From contig CAJUCN010000013.1 in NCBI GenBank assembly GCA_910585005.1, positions 13,815-77,814 on the forward strand: 64,000 bases of DNA. Reading direction: 5' to 3'. The stretch comes from an uncultured Lachnospiraceae bacterium. GTDB lineage: Bacteria; Bacillota; Clostridia; Lachnospirales; Lachnospiraceae. The notes beneath the pieces were generated by a model. It had not been told where the DNA came from and searched no databases. It saw only the letters and a list, made by a program, of their open reading frames with translations. The position numbers and the translations under genes are program-made. Below, piece by piece: positions 49,056 through 57,559 of this stretch. Within the stretch, counting starts at the first letter, position 1. Each line of letters begins with the position of its first letter.

Positions 49056-50486
49056 ATGAGTACTACTTCACAAGCGAGTCAAAGAATAGCAGCTTTGCTC
49101 GATGAAAACAGTTTCGTTGAAATTGGTGCGCGCGTTAGAGCGAGAAGCACTGACTTTAACTTGAAACAGACCGACACTCCTTCTGACGGTGTTATCACCG
49201 GTTATGGGGTAATAGGCGGAAATCTTGTGTATGTATACAGCCAGGACGTATCCGTATTAAACGGCAGCGTGGGCGAAATGCATGCAAAGAAGATCGCTGG
49301 CCTTTATGACCTGGCACTAAAAACAGGGGCGCCTGTAATTGGGTTGATCGAGTCTGCAGGTCTTAGGCTGCAGGAAGCCACAGATGCACTGAACGGATTT
49401 GGCGAGATTTATCAAAAGCAGGTGTTAAGTTCAGGCGTTATTCCTCAGATTACGGCAATCTTTGGAAATTGTGGCGGTGGGCTTGCTTTAATCCCTACGT
49501 TAACAGATTTTACTTTTATGGAAGAAAAAAAGGCAAAGCTTTTTGTCAATGCGCCTAATGCGCTTGATGGAAACGAAATCGGAAGATGCGACACTTCGGC
49601 AGCTTCTTTCCAGAGCCAGGAAACCGGTATTGTAGATGTTGTAGGAGACGAGGCAGAGCTTCTTGGAAAGATCAGGGAACTGGTAATGCTGCTTCCTGCA
49701 AATAATGAAGATGACATGCCTTTTGAAGATTGCACAGATGACATTAACCGTGTGTGCAGTGAAATTGCCGGCTGTGTGGGAGATACTTCCATTGCGTTAT
49801 CCCAGATTGCGGATGATGGTGCAGTGTATGAGATCAAGGAAGGTTTTGCCAAGGATATGGTTACTGCATTGATTAAGCTGAACGGAGTAACCGTAGGTGC
49901 AGTGGCGAACCGCAGCGAAGTATATGGTGAAGATGGTAAAGTATCGGAGAAATTTGATTCTGTATTGACACCGGAAGGATGTGATAAGGCGGCAGATTTT
50001 ATCAATTTCTGTGACGCATTTAACGTTCCCGTGCTTTCGCTTACGAATGTAAAGGGCTTTAAAGCGGACAAGTGTTCCGAAAAGAAAATTGCAAAGGCGG
50101 CTGCAAAGCTTACATATGCGTTTGCAAATGCTACCGTTCCTAAGGTGAACGTAGTGATTGGCAAGGCATTTGGAAGCGCGTATGTGACAATGAATTCTAA
50201 GGCAATCGGTGCGGATATTACCATTGCATGGCCGGATGCCCAGATTGGAACTATGGACGCTAAGCTTGCGGCTAAGATCATATGTGACGGACAGGGGGCA
50301 GATGCTATTGATGCATGTGCAAAAGAGTATGAATCTCTTCAGCTTAGTGCAGAGAGTGCGGCAAGGAGAGGCTATGTGGACCAGATCATTGCACCTGAGG
50401 ATACAAGAAAATATGTAATTGGTGCTTTTGAGATGCTGCTTACCAAGAAAGAAGACCGTCCTGCCAAAAAACACGGAACAGTTTAG
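49056..50486 (+). CDS. Acyl-CoA carboxyltransferase, MmdA/12S type
   Basis: The 476-residue protein is a biotin-dependent carboxyltransferase with the crotonase-like N- and C-halves of the AccD/MmdA/PccB family. Seen: FVEIGARVRARSTDFNLKQT, DGVITGYGVIGGNLVYVYSQD, the oxyanion-hole Gly-rich IFGNCGGGLALIPT, and C-terminal NVVIGKAFGSAYVTMNSKAIG. It moves carboxyl between an acyl-CoA (such as methylmalonyl-CoA) and biotin. At 476 residues it is shorter than typical MmdA (about 510). It heads a five-gene operon with OadG-like, biotin carrier, beta Na+-pump and 5S-type genes. Sequence alone does not fix the acyl-CoA substrate. Confidence 0.9.
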   Translation: MSTTSQASQRIAALLDENSFVEIGARVRARSTDFNLKQTDTPSDGVITGYGVIGGNLVYVYSQDVSVLNGSVGEMHAKKIAGLYDLALKTGAPVIGLIESAGLRLQEATDALNGFGEIYQKQVLSSGVIPQITAIFGNCGGGLALIPTLTDFTFMEEKKAKLFVNAPNALDGNEIGRCDTSAASFQSQETGIVDVVGDEAELLGKIRELVMLLPANNEDDMPFEDCTDDINRVCSEIAGCVGDTSIALSQIADDGAVYEIKEGFAKDMVTALIKLNGVTVGAVANRSEVYGEDGKVSEKFDSVLTPEGCDKAADFINFCDAFNVPVLSLTNVKGFKADKCSEKKIAKAAAKLTYAFANATVPKVNVVIGKAFGSAYVTMNSKAIGADITIAWPDAQIGTMDAKLAAKIICDGQGADAIDACAKEYESLQLSAESAARRGYVDQIIAPEDTRKYVIGAFEMLLTKKEDRPAKKHGTV

Positions 50487-50504
50487 AAAGGATGATCACT
50501 TAAT

Positions 50505-51302
50505 ATGAAAAAATGGTTGATAATATTAGGTATGATTACCTGTATGATGGGGCTAACGGCATGTGGAGCAAAGGATCAGGATGAGGCCGATCTCATGTCC
50601 ACCACAGATGCAGAGCAGCTAGCCTCCAGTTATATAGGGATATTAGATAGTGTGGTCAGCGCCCAAGATGAGGAAACCTATCACTTTTTGGCGGAGTACA
50701 GAGGCGAGGATGCCGCAATGTATGACAGTGCCTTTGAGAGCTGGAAAAACGCAATGGAAGAGATAGGCGGCATTAAGGAAGTAGAAGGGGTGACCGAAAA
50801 TACTATGGAGGTCATGTATATCCAAGGGCAGGTAGTTCCCGTGGAAGGCACGATCACCGTAAAATTGTTAGGGGAGACCCATGACGCACTGTTGGAGATC
50901 ATGTATGAAAAAGGGGTTGCGACCAGTATTTCCACAAACGCTATTTACAGCTTTGGCGAGAATATGGAGAAGGCAGCATTAAATACCCTTCTTGGCATGG
51001 GAACAGTGTTTGTAGTATTGATCTTGATCAGCATGATCATTTCCGCATTTGGGCTGATTCCTAAAATACAGGCAAAGCTTAGCCAAAAGAATAAAGATGC
51101 GGCAGCTAAGACTGCAGCAGTGGACAATACCATAGCACAGATCATTGAACAGGAAGAACTTTCCGATGATCTTGAACTGGTAGCCGTTATTGCAGCGGCA
51201 ATCGCAGCTAGTGAAGGCGCCTCTTCCACAGACGGATTTGTGGTAAGAAGCATCAGGCGTGCCGGGAATAAGTGGCAGGCAGCCGGAAGAGCCGGTGTAT
51301 AA
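50505..51302 (+). CDS. OadG-type decarboxylase subunit with N-terminal lipoprotein domain
   Basis: The 265-residue protein combines a lipoprotein signal (lipobox LTAC, Cys20) and an extracytoplasmic domain of about 130 residues (DUF3887-like in general pattern; tentative) with an OadG/MmdD-like segment: a transmembrane helix at about residues 161-185 (LLGMGTVFVVLILISMIISA) and an Ala-rich cytoplasmic tail with a conserved ending (ELVAVIAAAIAASEG ... RSIRRAGNKWQAAGR). The gamma/delta subunit assembles the pump and holds the transferase. Standard OadG is only about 85-120 residues and lacks the outer domain, so this fusion is unusual. It sits 18 nt after the carboxyltransferase gene and 45 nt before the biotin carrier gene. 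Confidence 0.85.
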   Translation: MKKWLIILGMITCMMGLTACGAKDQDEADLMSTTDAEQLASSYIGILDSVVSAQDEETYHFLAEYRGEDAAMYDSAFESWKNAMEEIGGIKEVEGVTENTMEVMYIQGQVVPVEGTITVKLLGETHDALLEIMYEKGVATSISTNAIYSFGENMEKAALNTLLGMGTVFVVLILISMIISAFGLIPKIQAKLSQKNKDAAAKTAAVDNTIAQIIEQEELSDDLELVAVIAAAIAASEGASSTDGFVVRSIRRAGNKWQAAGRAGV

Positions 51303-51347
51303 AAAGACAAAGTAAAAGGAAACGAATATTACAGGAGGACTATAGTA

Positions 51348-51713
51348 ATGAAAAATTATACCATTACCGTAAATGGAAACGTATATGACGTAGTAGTAGA
51401 AGAGGGCGCATCTACAGGGGCACCCGCGGCTCCCAAAGCAGCGCCTAAGGCAGCTCCAAAGGCAGCGCCGGCAGCGCCTAAAGCATCAGCCGGAGCAGGC
51501 AGCGTGAGAGTAGAAGCTGGAGCGGCAGGTAAAGTATTTAAGGTAGAGGCAAAAGTTGGGCAGGCAGTAAAAGCCGGTGACGCTGTTGTAATCCTTGAAG
51601 CTATGAAAATGGAAATTCCCGTTGTTGCACCTCAGGACGGTACCGTAGCAAGTATTGATGTATCTGTTGGAGACCCTGTTGAAGCAGGCGCGCTGCTGGC
51701 AACATTAAACTAA
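51348..51713 (+). CDS. Biotin carboxyl carrier protein of the Na+ pump
   Basis: The 121-residue protein ends in a biotinyl domain with the biotinylation site EAMKMEI (Lys87), preceded by a flexible Ala-Pro-Lys linker (residues 22-48). The linker is a typical swinging-arm feature of MmdC/OadA-type carriers. The start MKNYTITVNGNVYDVVVEEG is the usual short N-terminal strand pair. It carries carboxyl groups from the cytoplasmic transferases to the membrane beta subunit. ATG 51348 is preceded by CAGGAGGA. Confidence 0.96.
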   Translation: MKNYTITVNGNVYDVVVEEGASTGAPAAPKAAPKAAPKAAPAAPKASAGAGSVRVEAGAAGKVFKVEAKVGQAVKAGDAVVILEAMKMEIPVVAPQDGTVASIDVSVGDPVEAGALLATLN

Positions 51714-51726
51714 GACGGTGAAAGAT

Positions 51727-51751
51727 CATGCGGGTTCCTTTCTTCCGCATG
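51727..51751 (+). promoter_or_regulatory. Intercistronic hairpin inside the pump operon
   Basis: CATGCGG (51727-51733) / CCGCATG (51745-51751) with an 11 nt loop, located between the biotin carrier and beta-subunit genes and 24 nt before the next ribosome binding site. No T-run follows, so it more likely tunes mRNA stability or the ratio of subunits than terminates transcription. Confidence 0.5.
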
Positions 51752-51789
51752 ACGATAGTTCATTGAGAAAACAACAGGAGGTAAAAGAA

Positions 51790-52941
51790 ATGGATTATAT
51801 CGTATCTACACTGTCTAACTTAATTCATCAGACGGCTTTTTTCAATCTGACTTGGGGAAATTATCTGATGATTCTTGTGGCATGTGTATTTCTTTATCTT
51901 GCGATTGCCAAAGGCTTTGAACCATTGCTTTTGACACCGATCGCATTTGGTATGCTGCTGGTTAATATTTATCCGGATATTATGATGAGTATTGAAGACT
52001 CGGCAAACGGTTCCGGTGGCTTGCTGTATTATTTTTATCTCTTAGACGAATGGGCAATCCTTCCTTCCTTGATCTTTATGGGGGTAGGCGCTATGACGGA
52101 CTTTGGTCCTCTTATTGCCAATCCTAAGAGCTTTTTGCTGGGGGCTGCTGCACAGTTTGGTATTTTTGCAGCATATTTTGGAGCTATTGCGATGGGCTTT
52201 AACGATAAAGCAGCAGCAGCAATCTCCATCATCGGCGGTGCAGACGGGCCGACTTCCATATTCCTTGCAGGAAAATTGGGACAGACTGCACTTCTTGGTC
52301 CTATTGCGGTAGCGGCATATTCTTATATGTCTCTGGTACCCATTATCCAGCCGCCCATTATGAAATTGTTGACGACTGAAAAGGAAAGGAAGATCAAGAT
52401 GGGGCAGCTTCGTCCTGTATCAAAGCTTGAGAAGATCCTTTTTCCTATCGTTGTTACGATTGTGGTATGTATGATCCTTCCTACTACGGCGCCTCTTGTA
52501 GGTATGCTGATGTTAGGTAACTTATTCAGAGAATCTGGCGTAGTAAGACAGCTTACAGATACGGCTTCTAATGCATTGATGTATATCGTGGTTATTCTTC
52601 TTGGTACATCGGTAGGTGCAACGACCAGTGCGGAAGCGTTCTTAAATTGGGATACGCTTAAGATTGTTGCACTTGGACTTATTGCCTTTGCATTTGGTAC
52701 GGCAGCCGGAGTTTTGTTCGGCAAGCTTATGTGTATTGCTACCAAAGGTAAAGTGAATCCGCTCATTGGTTCTGCAGGTGTTTCGGCAGTTCCCATGGCT
52801 GCCCGTGTTTCACAAAAAGTTGGGGCAGAGGCGGATCCTACGAACTTCCTGCTCATGCATGCAATGGGACCGAATGTAGCAGGTGTTATCGGTACGGCCG
52901 TAGCGGCAGGTACTTTTATGGCAGTATTTGGAGTATTCTAA
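51790..52941 (+). CDS. Na+-translocating decarboxylase beta subunit (OadB/MmdB/GcdB)
   Basis: The 383-residue integral membrane protein has about ten hydrophobic helices. Family motifs: GVGAMTDFGPLIANPKSFLLG, SIIGGADGPTSIFLA (with the conserved Asp essential for Na+ transport), and PLIGSAGVSAVPMAARVSQ. It decarboxylates carboxybiotin and exports Na+ in exchange, making an electrochemical gradient. ATG 51790 with AGGAGG (51776-51781) 8 nt upstream is chosen over the in-frame ATG at 51718, which lies before the hairpin and would add a non-family N-terminus. The next gene begins 20 nt later. Confidence 0.96.
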   Translation: MDYIVSTLSNLIHQTAFFNLTWGNYLMILVACVFLYLAIAKGFEPLLLTPIAFGMLLVNIYPDIMMSIEDSANGSGGLLYYFYLLDEWAILPSLIFMGVGAMTDFGPLIANPKSFLLGAAAQFGIFAAYFGAIAMGFNDKAAAAISIIGGADGPTSIFLAGKLGQTALLGPIAVAAYSYMSLVPIIQPPIMKLLTTEKERKIKMGQLRPVSKLEKILFPIVVTIVVCMILPTTAPLVGMLMLGNLFRESGVVRQLTDTASNALMYIVVILLGTSVGATTSAEAFLNWDTLKIVALGLIAFAFGTAAGVLFGKLMCIATKGKVNPLIGSAGVSAVPMAARVSQKVGAEADPTNFLLMHAMGPNVAGVIGTAVAAGTFMAVFGVF

Positions 52942-52961
52942 AAACAAGGAGGATTTAGAAA

Positions 52962-54389
52962 ATGGCAGAACAGGTTAAGAAACCGGTTGGAATCATGGAA
53001 ACTGTTCTTCGTGATGCTCATCAGTCGTTGATTGCAACGAGAATGCCCACGGAGAAGATGCTTCCGATCGTTGAAAAAATGGATAAAGTTGGATATCATG
53101 CAGTAGAGTGCTGGGGTGGTGCAACCTTTGACGCTTCCCTTCGTTTCCTGAAGGAGGATCCGTGGGAGAGACTGAGAAAATTAAGGGACGGATTTAAAAA
53201 CACGAAGCTCCAAATGCTTTTCAGAGGACAGAATATTTTAGGTTACAGACCCTATGCAGATGACGTGGTGGACAGCTTTGTAGAAAAGTCTATCGCAAAT
53301 GGTATTGATATTATTCGTATTTTTGACTGCTTAAATGACCTTAGGAACTTGCAGGCGGCTGTTAATGCTACCAATAAGGTGAAAAAGCAGGAAGGAAGAG
53401 GTCATGCACAAGTAGCTCTTTCTTACACGCTAGGTGATGCATATACGATGGAATATTGGATGGGAATGGCCAAGAAGATTGAGGAGATGGGAGCAGATTC
53501 CATCTGCATTAAGGACATGGCAGGTCTTTTGGTTCCTTACAAGGCATCAGAGATGATCTCTGCTATGAAATCTGCAACAAAGCTTCCGATCCAGCTTCAT
53601 ACGCACTATACGTCTGGTGTGGCAAGTATGACTTATTTGAAGGCAGTGGAAGCGGGAGTAGATGTAATTGACTGTGCGATTTCCCCGTTTGCAATGGGAA
53701 CTTCACAGCCTGCTACAGAGGTTATGGTTGAGACATTTAAGGGTACTCCTTATGATACCGGTTATGACCAGAATCTTTTGGCTGAAATTGCAGATTATTT
53801 CAGGCCATATAGAGATGAGTGCCTTGCCAGCGGTCTTCTTAATCCCAAGGTTATGGGTGTGGATATCAAGACCCTGCTTTACCAGGTACCTGGTGGCATG
53901 CTTTCCAACATGGTAAGCCAGTTGAAAGAACAAAATGCGGAAGATAAGTATTATGATGTGCTTAGGGAGATTCCGGCGGTAAGAAAGGATCTTGGCGAGC
54001 CGCCGCTTGTTACACCTTCTTCCCAGATTGTTGGTACACAGGCTGTATTTAATGTATTGATGGGTGAGAGGTATAAAATGGCTACCAAGGAGACGAAAGC
54101 AGTTCTCCGTGGTGAATATGGCCAGACCGTTAAGCCGATGAGTCAGGAAGTTATTGATAAGGTTATTCCGGGAGAGAAGAGGATTACCTGCCGTCCCGCA
54201 GACCTTATTGAGAATGAGATGGATAAGTTAGAAGCTGAAATGAAGGAATGGAAACAGCAGGATGAAGATGTATTGTCTTATGCATTATTCCCTCAGGTTG
54301 CTACTGATTTCTTCAAATACCGTCAGGCTCAACAGGAAAAAGTGGATATGTCCCAGGCAGATACTAAAAATGCTGCATATCCTGTATAA
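52962..54389 (+). CDS. 5S/OadA-type oxoacid carboxyltransferase without biotin domain
   Basis: The 475-residue protein is a TIM-barrel carboxyltransferase that moves CO2 between biotin and pyruvate/oxaloacetate. Visible: METVLRDAHQSLIATRMPTEKM (metal-binding Asp), carboxylated Lys184 in ICIKDMAGLL, and QLHTHYTSG with the two metal-ligand His (213 and 215); Lys184 falls at the same number as in the transcarboxylase 5S subunit. Its C-terminus ends after the helical domain with no biotinyl domain, so it must rely on the separate carrier encoded upstream. It is the last gene of the operon, followed by a terminator. Confidence 0.94.
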   Translation: MAEQVKKPVGIMETVLRDAHQSLIATRMPTEKMLPIVEKMDKVGYHAVECWGGATFDASLRFLKEDPWERLRKLRDGFKNTKLQMLFRGQNILGYRPYADDVVDSFVEKSIANGIDIIRIFDCLNDLRNLQAAVNATNKVKKQEGRGHAQVALSYTLGDAYTMEYWMGMAKKIEEMGADSICIKDMAGLLVPYKASEMISAMKSATKLPIQLHTHYTSGVASMTYLKAVEAGVDVIDCAISPFAMGTSQPATEVMVETFKGTPYDTGYDQNLLAEIADYFRPYRDECLASGLLNPKVMGVDIKTLLYQVPGGMLSNMVSQLKEQNAEDKYYDVLREIPAVRKDLGEPPLVTPSSQIVGTQAVFNVLMGERYKMATKETKAVLRGEYGQTVKPMSQEVIDKVIPGEKRITCRPADLIENEMDKLEAEMKEWKQQDEDVLSYALFPQVATDFFKYRQAQQEKVDMSQADTKNAAYPV

Positions 54390-54423
54390 GATGGAAATAT
54401 AAACTAAAAAGTGACTTATGGGA

Positions 54424-54455
54424 AGGGCAGCCTGAGATATAAGGCTGCCCTTTGT
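54424..54455 (+). terminator. Terminator of the Na+-pump operon
   Basis: Perfect 10-bp stem AGGGCAGCCT (54424-54433) / AGGCTGCCCT (54442-54451), loop GAGATATA, tail TTGTC (short T-run). Confidence 0.85.
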
Positions 54456-54503
54456 CAAACTTAAAATTAGCCGGTTGCCTGCCGGAGGGAAAGAGGGGAA
54501 TAT

Positions 54504-55430
54504 ATGGAAAATAAGAGGTTTGCATTATTGATTGATGCCGATAACATTTCGGCAAAATATATCAGCGATATTTTGGAGGAGTTATCTACTTATGGTATCA
54601 CTACTTACAAAAGGATCTATGGAGACTGGACCAGTACACAGGCGACAAAATGGAAGGGAGAACTTTTGGAGAATTCTGTGGTTCCGGTACAACAGTTTAG
54701 CAATACAGTAGGCAAAAATGCTACGGATTCTACATTGATCATCGATGCTATGGATATTTTATACACGGGTAATGTAGAAGGTTTTTGTATTGTATCCAGT
54801 GACAGCGATTTTACCAGGCTTGCCAGCCGTCTTCGGGAATCGGGCATGGAAGTGATTGGAATGGGGGAGGAGAAAACACCCAGGTCTTTTCGTGTGGCAT
54901 GTACCAGATTCATCAACTTGGAAAACCTAAGTAACCAGGATGAAGATGCGGAACATCAGGATAGTAAAGACAATACGATTGGAAGGGAAGTAATTTATAA
55001 CGCGATTACCAATATTATTAATGAGAATGCAAATAAAGGAAAAAGTGTGGAACTTGCGGCAGTGGGGAACCGTCTGGTAAATATGTATCCTGATTTTGAT
55101 GTGAGGAATTATGGATATAGCCTGCTTTCCAGGTTTGTTGAGGATGCGGGGATGTTTCTTTTAGAGAAAAACCAGAATGTGATTACAATTTCCTTAAAAG
55201 ATAATGAGCAGTCCCAGGAGGAAATTAGGAGCTATGTAAAAGATGCTATATACAAGACAGGAAACAGGGGAATCGGCATTAGTGAACTTAGTAATCTGGT
55301 ATATAATAAATACAGCAGCTTTAATGTGAAAGATTTTGGATATAGCCAGTTTTCTAAATTTGTGCAAGGGATAGAAGGTGTGGAGCTGTATCAGGACAGA
55401 AATAGCAGAAAGCGTGTCAGAAAAATTTGA
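54504..55430 (+). CDS. NYN-domain (LabA-like) protein with two LOTUS/OST-HTH domains
   Basis: The 308-residue protein has an N-terminal NYN/PIN-like nuclease domain: ALLIDADNISAKYI near residue 7, the acidic DSTLIIDAMDILY, and VSSDSDFTRLASRLRE, giving the Asp cluster that binds metal. Two OST-HTH/LOTUS domains follow (about residues 165-230 and 240-305, each with a Y-G-YS-S/F-F pattern: NYGYSLLSRFVEDAG and DFGYSQFSKFVQGI). Such proteins bind or cleave RNA; the target is unknown. ATG 54504 has GAGGGAAAGAGGGG upstream. It precedes a LacI-type regulator gene by 35 nt. Confidence 0.9.
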   Translation: MENKRFALLIDADNISAKYISDILEELSTYGITTYKRIYGDWTSTQATKWKGELLENSVVPVQQFSNTVGKNATDSTLIIDAMDILYTGNVEGFCIVSSDSDFTRLASRLRESGMEVIGMGEEKTPRSFRVACTRFINLENLSNQDEDAEHQDSKDNTIGREVIYNAITNIINENANKGKSVELAAVGNRLVNMYPDFDVRNYGYSLLSRFVEDAGMFLLEKNQNVITISLKDNEQSQEEIRSYVKDAIYKTGNRGIGISELSNLVYNKYSSFNVKDFGYSQFSKFVQGIEGVELYQDRNSRKRVRKI

Positions 55431-55465
55431 AGGCTTAGGAATATCAGTGAGGTGTGGGATGTAAG

Positions 55466-56479
55466 ATGGCAAAGACAGTAAAAATGCAGGATATTGCTGA
55501 GAAGCTGGGGGTTAGCACCATGACAGTTTCAAAAGCATTGGCGGGTAAGCCCGGGGTCAGCCAGTCTATGCGGAAAAAGATCAGGAACCTTGCTGACGAG
55601 ATGGGATATGTTGTTCCTGGATCGGAAAAGGGAGAATATAGTAAAAGTTATAATATCGGTGTGATTTTGGCGGAATACTATACGGAGAAGTATGCGGCTT
55701 TTTACTGGAAACTGTATCATGCGGTCAGTAACAGCGCCGTAAAAAGAAATTGCTTTGTCATGTTGGAGGTTATTTCGGAGGAGGAGGAGAAAACCCTTGT
55801 ACAGCCCCGGCTGATCCAGGAAAAAAAGATTGACGGACTTTTGATCTTAGGAGGCATGGAGCGTGGCTATCTGAAAATGATCTCTGGAGAAAATAGTATC
55901 CCTATAGTATATGTGGATTTTTATGATAATTGCGTCAACGAGGATAGTGTAATTTCCAACAGTTTTTATGGAGCATATCAGATTACAAATTACCTCTTTG
56001 AAAAAGGACACCGAAGAATCGGGTTTGTTGGGACTTTGTTTGCATCAAAAAGTATTACTGACAAATACCTAGGCTACGAGAAAGCGGTGATTGAGCATGG
56101 AGAAAAGATTAGAGATGACTGGATCATACCAGATCGTGAGTATGCACGCAGTAACTATGAAAAACTTACGATACCTATGGAGATGCCAACTGCATTCGTA
56201 TGCAATTGTGACCTTACCGCTTCAAAATTGATCAGGAGTCTTAGAGAAAAGGGATATCATGTGCCGGAGGATATTTCAGTGGTAGGCTATGACGATTTTC
56301 TTTATCCGGGATTATGCAATATAGGGATAACTACTTATGGTGTAGATATGAATCATATGGCGGAGACGACTATCCGGGTGATCTTAAGCAGAATTGTGGG
56401 GAATGACTGCCGGAAAGGGATCCATGTTGTCGAAGGATATGTGATAGAAAAAGAGAGTGTCAGGCAGATATTAGATTGA
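55466..56479 (+). CDS. LacI-family transcriptional regulator
   Basis: The 337-residue regulator starts with the LacI helix-turn-helix (MQDIAEKLGVSTMTVSKALA) and hinge helix region, followed by a periplasmic-binding-like sensor domain (NIGVILAEYYTEKYAAFYWK; YEKGHRRIGFVGTLFA-like segment near residue 175; EDISVVGYDDFLYPGL near residue 273). The ligand is a sugar or related effector; the operon target is unclear, because the neighbours are a NYN protein and an amidase rather than sugar genes. ATG 55466 gives the normal LacI start; an upstream GTG at 55454 would add four residues. Confidence 0.92.
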   Translation: MAKTVKMQDIAEKLGVSTMTVSKALAGKPGVSQSMRKKIRNLADEMGYVVPGSEKGEYSKSYNIGVILAEYYTEKYAAFYWKLYHAVSNSAVKRNCFVMLEVISEEEEKTLVQPRLIQEKKIDGLLILGGMERGYLKMISGENSIPIVYVDFYDNCVNEDSVISNSFYGAYQITNYLFEKGHRRIGFVGTLFASKSITDKYLGYEKAVIEHGEKIRDDWIIPDREYARSNYEKLTIPMEMPTAFVCNCDLTASKLIRSLREKGYHVPEDISVVGYDDFLYPGLCNIGITTYGVDMNHMAETTIRVILSRIVGNDCRKGIHVVEGYVIEKESVRQILD

Positions 56480-56570
56480 TATCCTAACAAAAATTAAGGA
56501 AAAATTCATAAACTTCCGACTAAATTTTGCTAAAATTCTACAAGAATGTATATGCAGGGGATGAAGTGGG

Positions 56571-57545
56571 ATGGATTTAGAGTTTATTGATATTTCACAG
56601 CATGGAGAGGGGAAGAGAACTTCCGGAACTAGAAATTATGTTAGCGGAAGCGCTGTGCGTGCGGAAAGGCCGGCATCAGTAAAACGCCGAGGGGCAAAAG
56701 CGCCTGTTAGGACTTCATCGCAGGGAAGAACGTATATGATGGATGAAACTGCTCACAGAAGCGCTGGAAGAAGGCGGCCGAACAGTGGACAGGTACGAAG
56801 GTCGCCAGAAGAGATCGAACGCCGCAGGAGAATGATCTTGCAAAAAAAGAAGCGCCAACGTCAGCGCAGAATTGTGAAAGGTATCATTTTACTTTGTGAA
56901 ACAGCATTTATTTTTCTTTTATGTTTTCTGCTATATCAGCTAATCCGGTCTTTTCAGGAGACTCCTGAGGAACCCGTAAAGTATCACACAAAAAGCCAGG
57001 AAGCGATTCACATCATTGAAGAGAATCAGTCCCAAAGGCCTGTAATGACAGAGGATTTTCTAACGGAAAATCCTTATTCCAGACCAGGGGAGAAACTTGA
57101 AAATGTTAATAATATCTTTGTCCATTATACGGCAAATAAAGGGACGAGTGCAGCACAGAACCGGAGTTATTTTGAGAATCTGGGAATTACTGGTGAGACA
57201 TCGGCCAGTGCACATTTTATTATTGGCTATGAAGGGGAGATTATTCAGTGTATTCCATTGGACGAAATTGCTTACGCCGTTGCAGGAAGGAATTACGATT
57301 CCATTTCCATTGAGTGCTGCTATCAGGATGCCGACGGGGAATTTACATATGCTACATACCAGTCGCTGATCCGGCTGTGTGCGTGGCTGCTGGGAGAATA
57401 TCAACTTAGTCCGGAGGATATGCGGAGGCATTTTGATGAGGGAGGGAAGAAGTGCCCGCTGTATTTTGTAGAACAGGAAGGAGCATGGGAGCAGTTTTTG
57501 AAAGACTTAAGTGAATATATATTGAAAGAGGAACCGATGGTGTGA
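56571..57545 (+). CDS. Membrane-anchored N-acetylmuramoyl-L-alanine amidase (Amidase_2 type)
   Basis: The 324-residue protein has a basic cytoplasmic tail of about 100 residues (rich in Arg and Lys), a transmembrane helix at about residues 102-125, a linker and an Amidase_2/PGRP domain. Zinc-ligand and active-site positions are FVHYTAN (His185), SASAHFIIG, and RHFDEGGKKCP (His287, Cys295). It would cleave the amide between N-acetylmuramic acid and L-Ala outside the membrane. The basic tail is an unusual feature that might bind DNA or acidic lipids. The terminator stem overlaps its stop codon, ending this unit before the AT-rich gap. Confidence 0.88.
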   Translation: MDLEFIDISQHGEGKRTSGTRNYVSGSAVRAERPASVKRRGAKAPVRTSSQGRTYMMDETAHRSAGRRRPNSGQVRRSPEEIERRRRMILQKKKRQRQRRIVKGIILLCETAFIFLLCFLLYQLIRSFQETPEEPVKYHTKSQEAIHIIEENQSQRPVMTEDFLTENPYSRPGEKLENVNNIFVHYTANKGTSAAQNRSYFENLGITGETSASAHFIIGYEGEIIQCIPLDEIAYAVAGRNYDSISIECCYQDADGEFTYATYQSLIRLCAWLLGEYQLSPEDMRRHFDEGGKKCPLYFVEQEGAWEQFLKDLSEYILKEEPMV

Positions 57546-57559
57546 GCCATCGGTTTTTT
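57532..57559 (+). terminator. Terminator overlapping the amidase stop codon
   Basis: 9-bp stem AACCGATGG (57532-57540) / CCATCGGTT (57547-57555), loop TGTGAG, followed by TTTT. Confidence 0.92.

Noticed and set aside
49445..50281. A 278-residue minus-strand open frame opposite the 12S-type carboxyltransferase.
   Set aside because: Ser/Ala/Pro-rich shadow translation, no start signal, and the sense gene is clearly homologous to a known family.
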